Notes: generated by a model from the letters alone, not told the origin. Counted from the first letter of the stretch, positions 36,715 to 45,981 are shown. The stretch: 64,000 bases of DNA from DATEPR01 sp963780635 (GCA_963780635.1 CAWACW010000024.1:62001-126000), one strand, 5' to 3'. Translations and numbers: made by a program.

Positions 36715-37290
36715 TGACCGCTGAATGGTCGAGATCGCTGGTCGTCCCGTCGGAACTGCCCTCTCAACGGCCAGCCAGTGGCTGCCTGCGTGAGCTGACC
36801 ATTCGATGGTCAACCGTGTGGCTGCCTGCGTGAGTTGACCATTCAATGGTCAACCGTGTGGCTGCCTGCGTGAGTTGACCATTCAATGGTCAACCGTGTG
36901 GCTGCCTGCGTGAGTTGACCACTCGATGGTCAACCGTGTGGCTGCCTGCGTGAGTTGACCACTCGATGGTCAACCGTGTGGCTGCCTGCGTGAGTTCTGA
37001 CCGCCGGCTGGCCGAGATCCGCTGACCGTCTCGTCCAAGCTGACCGTTCAATGGCCAATCCGGCGGCTGAGGTTGCGGCTGGTGTGCATGTGTTGGCCGC
37101 TGGACGGTCAACCGGGCCGCTGGACGGTCAACCGGGCGGCTGGTCGTGCGAGTCGACCACCTGGTGGCCGGGATTCGCCGGCCGTCCCGCTGGAGTTGGG
37201 CCCTCAACGGGCAACCAGCCGCCGGGTCTGCCCGAGTTGGCCTCCGAGCGGTCAACTCGCCGACCGAGTCGGCGCAGTGGCCGGCCGCCG
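36715..37290. repeat. Repeat field B: 40-bp tandem units with a palindromic core
   Basis: Five full 40-bp units (36781-36980) plus a partial sixth, each built as GCTGCCTGCGTGAGTTGACC followed by ATTCAATGGTCAACCGTGTG or close variants. The core TTGACCATTCAATGGTCAA is a near-perfect palindrome; compensating changes occur (CATTCGATG, CACTCGATG). Around the tandem block are lone diverged cores at about 36716, 37041 and 37100-37135 (GGCCGCTGGACGGTCAACC twice), and 37240. It fills the space between the 3' ends of two convergent genes. Confidence 0.88.
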
Positions 37291-37312
37291 GCGTCGGCTA
37301 CACGATCCGCGC

Positions 37313-37882
37313 TTACGCCGATGGCCAGTTTCGGAGGACGACGTCCAGGGCATCAAGGGCTCTGGCCCATGAGGCGTCCGCCTCGCGGGGATGATGGCGG
37401 AATCCGCCCGCCGTCTCCAGGCTCACGTACCCGTGGAAAGTGCTGCCCAACAGCCGTACCGCATCCGTCTGGTCGGGTTCCGACAGCTCGTAGCCGCGCA
37501 GTATCGCTCGCGTCATCGCAGCGTGCCGGCCTGCGGCGCTGACAGCCGCCGTCTCCGGGTCGAGTTCGGTCTGCGCCGCGGCGTACCTCCCCGGATATTC
37601 CTTCGCGTAGTCCCGATAGGCGTTCGCGAAGGCCACCAGCGCATCCTTGCCGGCCCGGCCGGCCAGCGCGGCGGCGACTTTGTCGGCGAGTTCCGCCAGG
37701 GCCAGCACCGCAATCCTCACCCGCAGGTCCTGCGCGTTCTTGATGTGCGAGTACAGGCTCGCGTCCTTGACACCGAATCGGCGCGCGAGCGCCGACACCG
37801 TCACGTTGACGAAGCCGACCTCGTCGGCCAAGTCCGCCGCCGCCTGCGTCAGCCGCTCAGCGGTCACCCCCGCGCGTGCCAC
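37313..37882 (-). CDS. TetR-family regulator next to the FBP gene
   Basis: 189 residues. VSALARRFGVKDASLYSHIKN is the helix-turn-helix; the C-terminal domain with YAKEYPGRYAAAQ and FHGYVSLETAGGF is of the WHG/TetR_C_13 kind. The start is the ATG-equivalent codon at 37882 (MARAGVTAERLTQ). It is divergent from the FBP-domain gene with palindromes in the 72 bp between them, so it most likely represses both itself and that gene. Its 3' end faces repeat field B. Confidence 0.9.
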   Translation of the reverse strand: MARAGVTAERLTQAAADLADEVGFVNVTVSALARRFGVKDASLYSHIKNAQDLRVRIAVLALAELADKVAAALAGRAGKDALVAFANAYRDYAKEYPGRYAAAQTELDPETAAVSAAGRHAAMTRAILRGYELSEPDQTDAVRLLGSTFHGYVSLETAGGFRHHPREADASWARALDALDVVLRNWPSA

Positions 37883-37896
37883 GTGCCTCCCTCGCG

Positions 37897-37937
37897 CCTA
37901 GCTAGGTGGCTTAAGAATTTGCCTAATCATCCTAGGC
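37897..37937. promoter_or_regulatory. Operator region between TetR and FBP genes
   Basis: CCTAGCTAGG (37897-37906) is a perfect palindrome; GCCTA (37921-37925) and TAGGC (37933-37937) form a second inverted repeat that contains CCTAGG. The two sites share a CCTAGG-type core and lie between the divergent starts. Confidence 0.6.
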
Positions 37938-37954
37938 TATCTAACGTCCCTACC

Positions 37955-38449
37955 GTGAGACCGCTGACCGAGCGCGAGATCCGCGCGTCATTCGTCAACT
38001 GCACCAAGGGCGAGGCGAAGCGTCTGGCCGTGCCCAAGGATCTGGCCACGCGACCATGGGATGACCTGGACTTCCTCGGCTGGCAGGACCCGGCTTCGCC
38101 GGAGCGGACCTACCTGGTCGTCGAGTCGGGCGACAGATTGGTGGGGCTGGCACTACGCCGGGCCGCCCAGCACACAGGGCAGGTACGGCGCAGCATGTGC
38201 TCGTTGTGCCTGACCACGCACACCGCAGGCGGCGTCTCGCTGATGACTGCTCGCAAAGCGGGACGGGGCGGGCAGCAGGGCAACTCCGTGGGCTCCTACA
38301 TGTGCACCGATCTCGCCTGCTCGCTGTACCTGCGTGACAAGAAGGATGCCGGGCTTGGCGCGCGATTTCACGAATCGCTCACGCTGGCGGAGAAGATCGA
38401 AAGGACCATGGCCAACGTGGCCGCCTTCCTGGCCAACGTAGTCGCGTGA
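37955..38449 (+). CDS. FBP-domain protein (EF-G-binding, treble-clef zinc finger)
   Basis: 164 residues. The C-terminal half carries two Cys pairs, MCSLCLTTHTAGG and SYMCTDLACSLYLRD, placed as in the treble-clef zinc finger of the FBP/FusB-type family, whose studied members bind elongation factor G and give fusidic acid resistance. The N-terminus LTEREIRASFVNCTKGEAKR is conserved in actinobacterial homologues. It starts with GTG at 37955. It is divergent from a TetR gene that probably controls it, so it could be an inducible ribosome-rescue or drug-tolerance factor. The EF-G role is by family only; homologues in actinobacteria are little studied. Confidence 0.82.
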   Translation: MRPLTEREIRASFVNCTKGEAKRLAVPKDLATRPWDDLDFLGWQDPASPERTYLVVESGDRLVGLALRRAAQHTGQVRRSMCSLCLTTHTAGGVSLMTARKAGRGGQQGNSVGSYMCTDLACSLYLRDKKDAGLGARFHESLTLAEKIERTMANVAAFLANVVA

Positions 38450-38479
38450 CCACACCGACAGTCCGCCAGACGTGACTGG

Positions 38480-39285
38480 GGCAGCCGACCGCTCAGCGGC
38501 CAGCTCGTCGCCGCCAGGTTCATGTGTCGGCCGTTCGGCGGTCTGTTCATCGCGACCGCGTTCGGCCGGGTAGTGACCGTCGCGTTCGGCCGGGTAGTGA
38601 CCAATGAACGGCCGACTCGATTGTCGAGTCGGCGAGCCGACGCGCGTCGACCGCACAGTGGTCAACACGCCTGCTCGGCGCTGGTGTGTCGACCGTTGCG
38701 CGGTCGACTGCGCAACGGGTCGACTCGGAGGCCGGCGTGGGCGGTGTGTTGGCCGCTGAAAGGAAGATTGACCGGGCCTGGGTGAGTTGACCGCTCGGTG
38801 ATCGACTGGTGGGGCGGAGATGTGTTGACCGTTCGGTGGACGGCTGGGCGGAGATGTGTGTTGACCGTTCGGTGGTGGGCTGGCGGGGCGCGGGTGTGTC
38901 GGCCGTTCGGTGGTGGGCTGGCGGGGCGCGGGTGTGTCGGCCGTTCGGTGGTGGGCTGGCGGGGCGCGGGTGTGTCGGCCGTTCGGTGGTGGGCTGGCGG
39001 GGCGCGGGTGTGTCGGCCGTTCGGTGGTGGGCTGGCGGGGCGCGGGTGTGTCGACCGTTCGGTGGTCGGCTCGCCGAGGCCGAGATGTGTCGACCGTTCG
39101 GTGGTCGTCCCGGTGGTGTTGGCCGTTCGGTGGTCGTCTGGCGGGTGTCCTGAGCGTGTTGGCCGTTCGGTGGTTGGTGGGGGTGGGGTGGGCTGGACGA
39201 AATGACCGCTGGGCGGTCGACTGGTGGGCATAGGTGTGTTGGCCGCTGAATGGTCGGCGCGGGTATGGCGTGTTGGACAGACAGC
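38480..39285. repeat. Repeat field C: 38-bp tandem units with the same core
   Basis: Four identical 38-bp units starting at 38892, 38930, 38968 and 39006, each opening GGGTGTGTCGGCCGTTCGGT, continue into variants with other spacings. About nineteen cores can be counted: most read GTGTYGRCCGTTCGGTGGTC, and earlier or later ones drift (GACCGCTCAGCGGCC, GTCGACCGCACAGTGGTCAA, GGCCGCTGAATGGTCGG). The core is an inverted repeat, as in fields A and B. The field lies after the FBP gene and before the LLM gene. Long open frames across it in five phases are a by-product of the repeats. Confidence 0.88.
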
Positions 39286-39350
39286 ACGCGTTGGGATCAT
39301 GCCGGATTACGCCCTTTGCGAATCCGCTGTGCCGGGCCGACCGGATCATG

Positions 39351-39365
39351 ACAACGTACCGTTGT
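39351..39365. promoter_or_regulatory. Palindrome across the LLM gene start
   Basis: ACAACG-TAC-CGTTGT is a perfect 6+3+6 inverted repeat that includes the first two bases of the GTG start at 39364. A repressor bound here would block initiation. The nearest regulator is the convergent TetR at 40343. Confidence 0.5.
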
Positions 39366-40296
39366 GACCGGTTTTCGTTTCTCCTACAACGTCTTCGGCA
39401 TCGACTCTGTCGACGACTTCGTGGCGACCTGCCGTCGTGGCGAGGACTACGGCTACGACACCGTCTTCGCCGCCGACCACCTTGGCATCGCCTCGCCGTT
39501 CCCCACCCTGGTCGCGGCCGCCGCCGCTACCGAGCGGTTGCGGGTCGGCACCCTCGTGCTCAACGCACCTTTCTGGAACCCCGCCCTGCTCGCCCGCGAC
39601 ATCGCCACCACCGATGTCCTCACCGGCGGCCGCCTCGAGGTCGGGCTCGGCGCCGGTCACATGAAATGGGAGTTCGACGCCGCCCACGTCCCCTGGGAAC
39701 CGTTCGGCGCCCGCGCCGACCGCCTTCGCGCGACCATCGACGAACTCGGCCGCCTGTTCACCCAGGACGGTTTCGACCAGCAGGCCCCGATGCGCGACGC
39801 GTTCGGCATCCCGGTCCTGCGCCCCGTCCAGCGACACGGCTTCGGCGGCGAAGGGCCACCCCTGATCGTCGGCGGCACCGGCGACCGGATCCTGCGCATC
39901 GCCGCCGAAACAGCCGACATCGTCGGCGTCGCCGGTCTGTTTCAAGTCCCCGGCCGGCCGCCCGGCACGATGCGCGTCGGCACCGCGGCCGAGGCCGACG
40001 AGCGCGTCCGCTTCACCCGCGACCATGCGGGCGACCGGGCCGACCGCCTGGAGTGGCACGCGTTGCTGCAACTGGTCCTGGTGACCGACGACCGCCGCGC
40101 TGCCGCCGCCGACCTCGCCGAGCGCTACGGCCAGCCCGCCGACGTCATCCTGGAGACCCCGTTTCTCCTGATCGGCACCGTCGAGGAGATGGCCGACCAG
40201 CTCCGCCGCAACCGCGACCGCTACGGATTCACCTACTACACGGTCCACGGGCCGTTCATGGAGACGTTCGCCCCGGTCGTCGAGATACTGGGTTAG
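39364..40296 (+). CDS. LLM-class F420-dependent oxidoreductase
   Basis: 310 residues of the luciferase-like TIM barrel. YDTVFAADHLGIASPFPTL, RLRVGTLVLNAPFWNPALLA and TGGRLEVGLGAGHMKWEF are the signature blocks of the actinobacterial F420-dependent group. It should carry out hydride transfer to or from an unknown organic substrate with F420. The start is a GTG at 39364 with a very short or absent leader, since an operator-like palindrome covers it. Repeat field C lies upstream; a TetR gene is convergent downstream. Confidence 0.9.
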   Translation: MTGFRFSYNVFGIDSVDDFVATCRRGEDYGYDTVFAADHLGIASPFPTLVAAAAATERLRVGTLVLNAPFWNPALLARDIATTDVLTGGRLEVGLGAGHMKWEFDAAHVPWEPFGARADRLRATIDELGRLFTQDGFDQQAPMRDAFGIPVLRPVQRHGFGGEGPPLIVGGTGDRILRIAAETADIVGVAGLFQVPGRPPGTMRVGTAAEADERVRFTRDHAGDRADRLEWHALLQLVLVTDDRRAAAADLAERYGQPADVILETPFLLIGTVEEMADQLRRNRDRYGFTYYTVHGPFMETFAPVVEILG

Positions 40297-40342
40297 GACG
40301 GTCGCGGACCCCACGGGTCAGCCGGCGAGCAAGTAGGCGGGG

Positions 40343-40975
40343 TCAGGAAGCCACGAGTGGCGCCAAGTATCGCCGGGCCGTCGCTCTGGCCTCGTCGTCC
40401 GTGTGCAGGGGGAGGCAGGTGTCCGGGGTGAGGACCAGCGAGAAACACAATCGGACCAGGATCTCGGCGACCTCTTCCGCCTTGGTGTCCGACTCTTCCG
40501 TCTCCACGCAGTCCAGGTACTGGCGCACCAGGAACTCGCGCATCACGGCTATCGGGGGCCCGCCGCGAGTGGTCAGGAACGGAATGGACACGTCGGGTTC
40601 GCTGGTCAGGATCTGCTGCAGCAGCGAGTGCTCGCGGGCGTTGCGCAGGCCGACGACGAAACCCTCGACCAGGCGGTCGGCCAGCTTGGGCAGCTGTTTG
40701 GTGGCGTCGGCGATGTCGGCGAAGAACCGTCGCGTCTCGCGCACGAGCACTGCCTGCACGATCTCGTCCCGCGCGGCGAACCGGCGGTAGACGGTGGCCC
40801 TGCCGATGCCTGCCCGCCGGGCGACGTCGTCCACGCTGGTCCGGCGGAACCCGTGCGCCAGATACTCGGCCAGCGCGGCGTCGAGGATGCGGACACCGAC
40901 CTCGTCGGTGTCCGGCTCGTCCAGGATCGTGCTCAGCAGGGTCGCCGGGCTGATCGTCGCCGCTGTCATGGCCAT
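40343..40975 (-). CDS. TetR-family regulator
   Basis: 210 residues. RRTSVDDVARRAGIGRATVYRRFA is the helix-turn-helix; the C-terminal domain (EHSLLQQILTSEPDVSIPFL) is of the type found in regulators of lipid or steroid genes. M at 40975 or 40969 can start; both give the same fold. It is convergent to the LLM gene and followed upstream by another TetR gene on the same strand. No clear palindrome is seen right upstream of it. Confidence 0.9.
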   Translation of the reverse strand: MAMTAATISPATLLSTILDEPDTDEVGVRILDAALAEYLAHGFRRTSVDDVARRAGIGRATVYRRFAARDEIVQAVLVRETRRFFADIADATKQLPKLADRLVEGFVVGLRNAREHSLLQQILTSEPDVSIPFLTTRGGPPIAVMREFLVRQYLDCVETEESDTKAEEVAEILVRLCFSLVLTPDTCLPLHTDDEARATARRYLAPLVAS

Positions 40976-41042
40976 CGCTCAGCCAGATTAGCAAGTTGAA
41001 GGCGCGAACCGGCCCGCGTGAACGCCGAATCCCCGCCGGCGG

Positions 41043-41660
41043 TCACCCGAACATCGTGCCGTGGACCTGCGTGATGATCGTGACCTGCGTCCGGCACAGC
41101 AGCGTGTGCACCTGCTCGCGGGTGAGCGTCTTGCTGACCAGCCACTCCCGGGTCGCTGCCTTCGCCATCCCGCTGAACGACCGGATCATCGCCCGCAACT
41201 CCTCGCGACCTGCGGTGATGCCCTGCAGGCCGACGGTCTCCAGCATCCGGTCGGCCGCGATCTCGTCGGCCTCCTGCATGATCCGCTCGACGTCGGGGTC
41301 CCGGCCGTAGCCACCGGTGCCGATCGCGGCCAGCCACATCGTGCTGTTGCGCTCGATGACCGTCAGGAACCGCTCCATGCTCGCCGCGACCCGCTCCTCC
41401 AGCCCGCCGTGCGCCAGCCGCTCGACGGCGTACTCGGGAATGAACATCAGGTCCCGCACGACCTCCAGGTAGAGGCCCCTCTTGGTGCCGAAGTAGTGGT
41501 TGATCAGGCCACGCGCGACACCGCTCTCCCGCGCCAGCTCGGTCGTGGACACGGCCTCGTAGTGCCGCTCGCCGAACAGCCGGCGCGCGCACGCCAGGAT
41601 CTGGGCCCGCCGCTCGTCCGGTTCGAGCCGTCGCCAGCGCGGGGCCGACTCGGTGCTCAC
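41043..41660 (-). CDS. TetR-family regulator coupled to an enoyl-CoA hydratase
   Basis: About 205 residues. VSTTELARESGVARGLINHYFG is the helix-turn-helix. The GTG at 41660 overlaps the TGA of the hydratase gene (GTGA), which makes it the better start than the GTG at 41672. Because it is co-translated with a fatty-acid gene and lies beside a divergent thiolase-FadB operon, it may sense an acyl-CoA and control the block. The effector domain (NSTMWLAAIGTGGYGRDPDV) is family-typical. Confidence 0.88.
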   Translation of the reverse strand: MSTESAPRWRRLEPDERRAQILACARRLFGERHYEAVSTTELARESGVARGLINHYFGTKRGLYLEVVRDLMFIPEYAVERLAHGGLEERVAASMERFLTVIERNSTMWLAAIGTGGYGRDPDVERIMQEADEIAADRMLETVGLQGITAGREELRAMIRSFSGMAKAATREWLVSKTLTREQVHTLLCRTQVTIITQVHGTMFG

Positions 41661-42487
41661 GGGGTCCGCCACGGCAGGTAGTCGGGCAGGTCCTTGCTCA
41701 CCCGACCGGGGAACGACGGCGGCTCCTTGCGCAGGAACGACGTCACGCCCTCGATCACGTCCGGGTTGGCGGGCGCGTCCGCGATCAGCCGGGAATCCAG
41801 GTCCCTGGCCGGGAACGGCGAGTCCAACGGTGACATCCGGAACAGCATCTGCCGGGTCTCGGCGACGGCGACCGGCGACGTGGTGGCGATCAGTTCGGCC
41901 GCAAGCGTTTGCGCGGCGGGTAACACCTCGTCCGGCTCATACAGCCGGGTGATCAGTCCGGCGGCCAGGGCCTCCTGGGCGTCGAACACCCGGCCGCTGA
42001 TCATCCAGTCCAGCGCCCGGCCCAGCCCGACCAGCCGGGGCAGGAACCACGTCGACGCGCCTTCCGGCACCAGCCCCCGCCGGGTGAACACATAGCCGAA
42101 TCGGCTGTCGGTGGCCGCCAGCCGGAAGTCGGCGGGCAGGATGATCGTCGACCCGGCGCCGACGGCCGCGCCGCGGATCGCCGCGATGACGGGCTTGTTC
42201 GACGCGTAGATCGCCAGCGACGCCCGACCGGCCGGTTCGTGGTAGTCCTCGGTCGTGTCGAGCACGTCCAGCCCGCCCTCGGACAGGTCCGCACCCACAC
42301 AGAAGTCGTTGCCGTGCCCGGTGAGGATGACCACGCGGACGTCGTCGTCGGCGTCGGCGCGGCCGAATGCGTCGGCGAGTTCGTCGGCCATCCGGATCGT
42401 GTAGCCGTTGCGGCGCGCGGGGCGGTCGAGTGCCACCGTCGCCACGTGGTCCGCGACGTCGTAGGTGATGTCCTGGTAGTCGGCCAC
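41657..42487 (-). CDS. Enoyl-CoA hydratase/isomerase
   Basis: About 276 residues of the crotonase fold. ALDRPARRNGYTIRMADELA, NDFCVGADLSEGG (oxyanion loop), and AAIRGAAVGAGSTIILPADF with the glycine-rich turn are diagnostic. In the place of the second catalytic Glu it has GLVPEGASTWFLPR, the expected acid. It adds water to enoyl-CoA or shifts the double bond. I prefer the GTG at 42487 (VADYQDITYDV), with GGAGGGG upstream, over 42517. It is divergent from the thiolase operon and coupled to a TetR gene. Confidence 0.92.
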   Translation of the reverse strand: MADYQDITYDVADHVATVALDRPARRNGYTIRMADELADAFGRADADDDVRVVILTGHGNDFCVGADLSEGGLDVLDTTEDYHEPAGRASLAIYASNKPVIAAIRGAAVGAGSTIILPADFRLAATDSRFGYVFTRRGLVPEGASTWFLPRLVGLGRALDWMISGRVFDAQEALAAGLITRLYEPDEVLPAAQTLAAELIATTSPVAVAETRQMLFRMSPLDSPFPARDLDSRLIADAPANPDVIEGVTSFLRKEPPSFPGRVSKDLPDYLPWRTP

Positions 42488-42604
42488 AGCGACCCCTCCA
42501 TCCGTGATCGGCGTCATGCTAGGGCGGTTCGCGCGCTATTGACAACCCGCCAACAGGCGAGACAATACTGACGAGTACGCAGCCGTACACGCGGGAGGAC
42601 CGGC

Positions 42605-43819
42605 ATGACCGACGACGCATTCATCTACGAGGCGATCCGGACCCCGCGCGGTCGGGGCAAGCAGACCGGTTCGCTGCACGGCACGAAGCCCATCTCCCTG
42701 GTGGTCGGCCTGATCGACGAGATCCGCCGCCGCCACCCCGGCCTCGACCCGCAGACCATCGACGACATCGTGCTCGGCGTCGTCTCGCCCGTGGGCGAAC
42801 AGGGCGCCGACATCGCGCGCACCGCGGCCCTCGTGGCAGGCCTGCCGGAGACCGTCGCCGGCGTGCAGCTCAACAGGTTCTGCGCGTCCGGCCTGGAAGC
42901 GGTGAACACGGCCGCGGTGAAGGTCCGCTCCGGCTGGGACCACCTGGTGCTCGCCGGTGGCGTCGAGTCGATGTCCCGGGTGCCGATGGGTTCGGACGGC
43001 GGCGCGTGGATGTCCGACCCGGAGACCGGCTACGAGACCTACTTCGTGCCGCAGGGCATCGGTGCCGACCTGATCGCCACCATCGAGGGCTTCTCCCGCA
43101 CCGACGTCGACGCCTACGCGGTGCAGTCGCAGGAGCGGGCCGCGCAGGCGTGGTCCGGCGGCCACTTCGCGAAGTCGGTCGTGCCGGTGACCGACCGCAA
43201 CGGCCTGCCGTTGCTCGACCATGACGAGCACATGCGCCCGCAGTCCACTGTGGAGAGTCTCGCCGCGCTCAAGCCGTCGTTCGCGGGCATCGGTGAGATG
43301 GGCGGTTTCGACGCAGTGGCACTGCAGAAGTACCACTGGGTGGAGAAGATCGACCATGTGCACCACGCGGGCAACTCGTCGGGCATCGTCGACGGCGCCG
43401 CGCTGGTCCTGGTCGGCAGCCAGGAAGCGGGCCACGCGGCGGGCCTGAGGCCGAGGGCGCGCATCGTCGCGACCGCGACCACCGGCTCCGACCCGACGAT
43501 CATGCTCACCGGCCCGATCCCGGCCACCCGGAAGGTGCTCGCCTCCGCCGGCCTGACCACGGCCGACATCGACATCTTCGAGATCAACGAGGCGTTCGCC
43601 TCGGTGGTGCTCAAGTACATGAAGGACCTGGAACTCAAGCCGGACCAGGTCAACGTCAACGGCGGTGCCATCGCCATGGGCCACCCGCTCGGCGCGACCG
43701 GCGCGATGCTCGTGGGCACCGTGGTGGACGAGCTGGAGCGCAGGGACGCCCACCGGGCACTGGTCACCCTGTGCATCGGCGGCGGCATGGGCGTGGCGAC
43801 CATCATCGAGCGGGTCTGA
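42605..43819 (+). CDS. fadA: Acetyl-CoA acyltransferase (thiolase)
   Basis: 404 residues. Cys of LNRFCASGLEAVN (about residue 93) is the nucleophile; His of AIAMGHPLGATGAM and Cys of LCIGGGMGVAT complete the active site. It cleaves 3-ketoacyl-CoA in the last step of beta-oxidation. GGGAGGACCGGC precedes the ATG. The FadB-like gene begins 11 bp after its stop, so the two subunits form an operon, matching the trifunctional FadA/FadB order in actinobacteria. Confidence 0.95.
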   Translation: MTDDAFIYEAIRTPRGRGKQTGSLHGTKPISLVVGLIDEIRRRHPGLDPQTIDDIVLGVVSPVGEQGADIARTAALVAGLPETVAGVQLNRFCASGLEAVNTAAVKVRSGWDHLVLAGGVESMSRVPMGSDGGAWMSDPETGYETYFVPQGIGADLIATIEGFSRTDVDAYAVQSQERAAQAWSGGHFAKSVVPVTDRNGLPLLDHDEHMRPQSTVESLAALKPSFAGIGEMGGFDAVALQKYHWVEKIDHVHHAGNSSGIVDGAALVLVGSQEAGHAAGLRPRARIVATATTGSDPTIMLTGPIPATRKVLASAGLTTADIDIFEINEAFASVVLKYMKDLELKPDQVNVNGGAIAMGHPLGATGAMLVGTVVDELERRDAHRALVTLCIGGGMGVATIIERV

Positions 43820-43830
43820 GAGGGACACGA

Positions 43831-45981
43831 ATGACGGACAACATGATCCGCTGGGACGTCGACGCGGACGGCATCGTCGTGCTCACCATGGACGACCCCA
43901 CCCAGTCGGCCAACACGATGAACCAGCGGTTCCAGGAGTCGTTCGACGCCACCGTGGACCGGTTGGTGGCCGAGCGGGACGACATCACGGGCGTGGTGTT
44001 CACCTCCGCCAAGAAGACGTTCTTCGCGGGCGGCGACCTGAACCTGCTGCTGGCCGCGAAGCGCGAGGACGCGGCCCGGCTGGCCGCGTCGCTGGACGGG
44101 ATGAAGGCGCAGTTCCGCAGGCTGGAGCTACTCGGCCGCCCGGTCGTCGCCGCGATCAACGGTGCCGCGATGGGCGGCGGGTACGAGCTGGCCCTGGCCT
44201 GCCACCACCGGATCGCGCTGGACGCGCGGGGCAGCCAGATCGGGCTGCCCGAGGTCACGCTGGGCCTGCTGCCCGGCGGCGGCGGCGTCACGCGCACGGT
44301 CCGGATGTTCGGCATCCAGAACGCGTTGCTGAACATCCTGCTGCAGGGCCAGCGCCGCAAGCCGCGGGAAGCCCTGGAACTGGGCATGGTCGACGAGGTC
44401 GTGGACACGCCCGAGGAACTGCTGGCCAAGGCCAAGGAATGGATCAAGGCCAACCCGGACGCCGTGCAGCCCTGGGACGTGAAGGGCTACAAGATCCCCG
44501 GCGGCTCGCCGTCGAACCCATCGTTCGCCGCGAACCTGCCTGCGTTCCCGGCCAACCTGCGCAAGCAACTCAAGGGCGCGCCGATGCCCGCCCCGCGCAA
44601 CATCCTGGCGGCCGCGATCGAGGGCGCGCAGGTGGACATCGACACCGCGAGCAAGGTCGAGACGCAGTACGTCGTCGAACTGGCCATCGGTCAGACCGCG
44701 AAGAACATGATCACGGCGTTCTTCTTCGACCTGCAGCACATCAACTCCGGCGGCTCCCGCCCGGAGGGCCACCCGAAGCACACCGCGCAGCGCGTCGCCG
44801 TGCTCGGCGCCGGGATGATGGGGGCCGCGATCGCCTACGTGTGCGCCCGCGCGGGTCTGGAGGTCGTGCTCAAGGACGTGTCCGAGGAGGCCGCGACCAA
44901 GGGCAAGGCCTACTCGGCGAAGCTGCTCACCAAGGCCGTGTCGCGTGGCAAGCTGGCGCAGGACAAGGCAGACGAGGTGCTCACCCGGATCACGCCGACC
45001 GGTGAGGCAGCCGACCTGGCCGGCGTCGACCTCGTGATCGAGGCCGTCTTCGAGAGCCCGGAGCTGAAGAAGAAGGTCTTCGCCGAGATCGACCAGTACG
45101 TGGCGCCGGATGCCGTGCTGGCGTCGAACACGTCCACGCTGCCGATCACCGGCCTCGCCGAGGGCATCAGCAGGCCGGCCGACTTCATCGGCATGCACTT
45201 CTTCTCGCCGGTGGACAAGATGCCGCTGCTGGAGATCGTCGTCGGCGAGCAGACCAGCGACGCGACCATCGCCAAGGCACTGGACATCGCACAGCAGATC
45301 CACAAGACGCCGATCGTGGTCAACGACAGCCGCGGCTTCTTCACCAGCCGCGTGATCGGCACGTTCCTCAACGAGGCCGTCGCGATGGTCGGCGAGGGCG
45401 TGCCCGCCCCGTCCATCGAGCAGGCGGGCAGCCAGGCCGGGTATCCGGCGCCGCCGCTGCAGCTGATGGACGAGCTGACGCTGACGCTGCCCCGCAAGAT
45501 CCGCGAGGAGACCAGGGCGGGCGTCGAGGCCGCGGGCGGCACCTGGCAGGCGCACCCGGCCGACGACGTGATCGACCGGATGGTGCTGGAGTACGACCAC
45601 AAGGGCCGCTCCACCGGGGCCGGCTTCTACGCGTACGACGAGAACGGCAAGCGCGCCGGCCTGTGGCCGGGGCTGGCCGAGCACTTCGGCGGCGACAACG
45701 TGGACACCCCGTTCGTCGACCTGCAGGAGCGGATGCTGTTCGCGGAGGCGCTGGAAACCGTGAAGTGCTTCGACGAGGGCGTGTTGCGCTCGGTGCCGGA
45801 CGCCAACATCGGCTCCATCTTCGGCATCGGCTTCCCGGCGTGGACCGGTGGCGTGGCACAGTACGTCGATCAGTACCCGGGCGGTGTGGCCGGATTCGTG
45901 GCCAGGGCCAACGAGCTGGCCGACCGCTACGGCGACCGGTTCCGGCCACCGGCATCGCTCGTGGAGAAGGCTCGTTCGTGA
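43831..45981 (+). CDS. fadB: FadB-like bifunctional enoyl-CoA hydratase/3-hydroxyacyl-CoA dehydrogenase
   Basis: 716 residues. The N-terminal crotonase module has VFTSAKKTFFAGGDLNLLLA and AAINGAAMGGGYELALACHH, with the acidic residues in GLPEVTLGLLPGGGG. The C-terminal dehydrogenase begins RVAVLGAGMMGAAIAYVCAR (NAD site, near residue 322) and has GMHFFSPVDKMPLLEIV with the catalytic His. It performs the middle two steps of beta-oxidation. The ATG at 43831 follows GAGAGGGACACGA. It follows the thiolase by 11 bp and overlaps the SDR start (GTGA). Confidence 0.95.
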   Translation: MTDNMIRWDVDADGIVVLTMDDPTQSANTMNQRFQESFDATVDRLVAERDDITGVVFTSAKKTFFAGGDLNLLLAAKREDAARLAASLDGMKAQFRRLELLGRPVVAAINGAAMGGGYELALACHHRIALDARGSQIGLPEVTLGLLPGGGGVTRTVRMFGIQNALLNILLQGQRRKPREALELGMVDEVVDTPEELLAKAKEWIKANPDAVQPWDVKGYKIPGGSPSNPSFAANLPAFPANLRKQLKGAPMPAPRNILAAAIEGAQVDIDTASKVETQYVVELAIGQTAKNMITAFFFDLQHINSGGSRPEGHPKHTAQRVAVLGAGMMGAAIAYVCARAGLEVVLKDVSEEAATKGKAYSAKLLTKAVSRGKLAQDKADEVLTRITPTGEAADLAGVDLVIEAVFESPELKKKVFAEIDQYVAPDAVLASNTSTLPITGLAEGISRPADFIGMHFFSPVDKMPLLEIVVGEQTSDATIAKALDIAQQIHKTPIVVNDSRGFFTSRVIGTFLNEAVAMVGEGVPAPSIEQAGSQAGYPAPPLQLMDELTLTLPRKIREETRAGVEAAGGTWQAHPADDVIDRMVLEYDHKGRSTGAGFYAYDENGKRAGLWPGLAEHFGGDNVDTPFVDLQERMLFAEALETVKCFDEGVLRSVPDANIGSIFGIGFPAWTGGVAQYVDQYPGGVAGFVARANELADRYGDRFRPPASLVEKARS

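Noticed and set aside
36715..37290. Integron attC-like sites
   Set aside because: The palindromic cores are short and tandem without gene cassettes between them, and no integrase gene is in the window.
38892..39045. CRISPR array (regularly spaced 38-bp units)
   Set aside because: The spacers between cores are themselves repeated, the unit is a plain tandem repeat, and there are no cas genes or leader. The same holds for the 40-bp units at 36781-36980 and the 60-bp units at 13807.
38153..39349. Long repetitive proteins read from the repeat fields (for example ERPTHPRPASPPPNGRHT repeats)
   Set aside because: Open frames cross in several phases on both strands with no ribosome sites; in GC-rich tandem repeats this is expected. 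Treated as non-coding.
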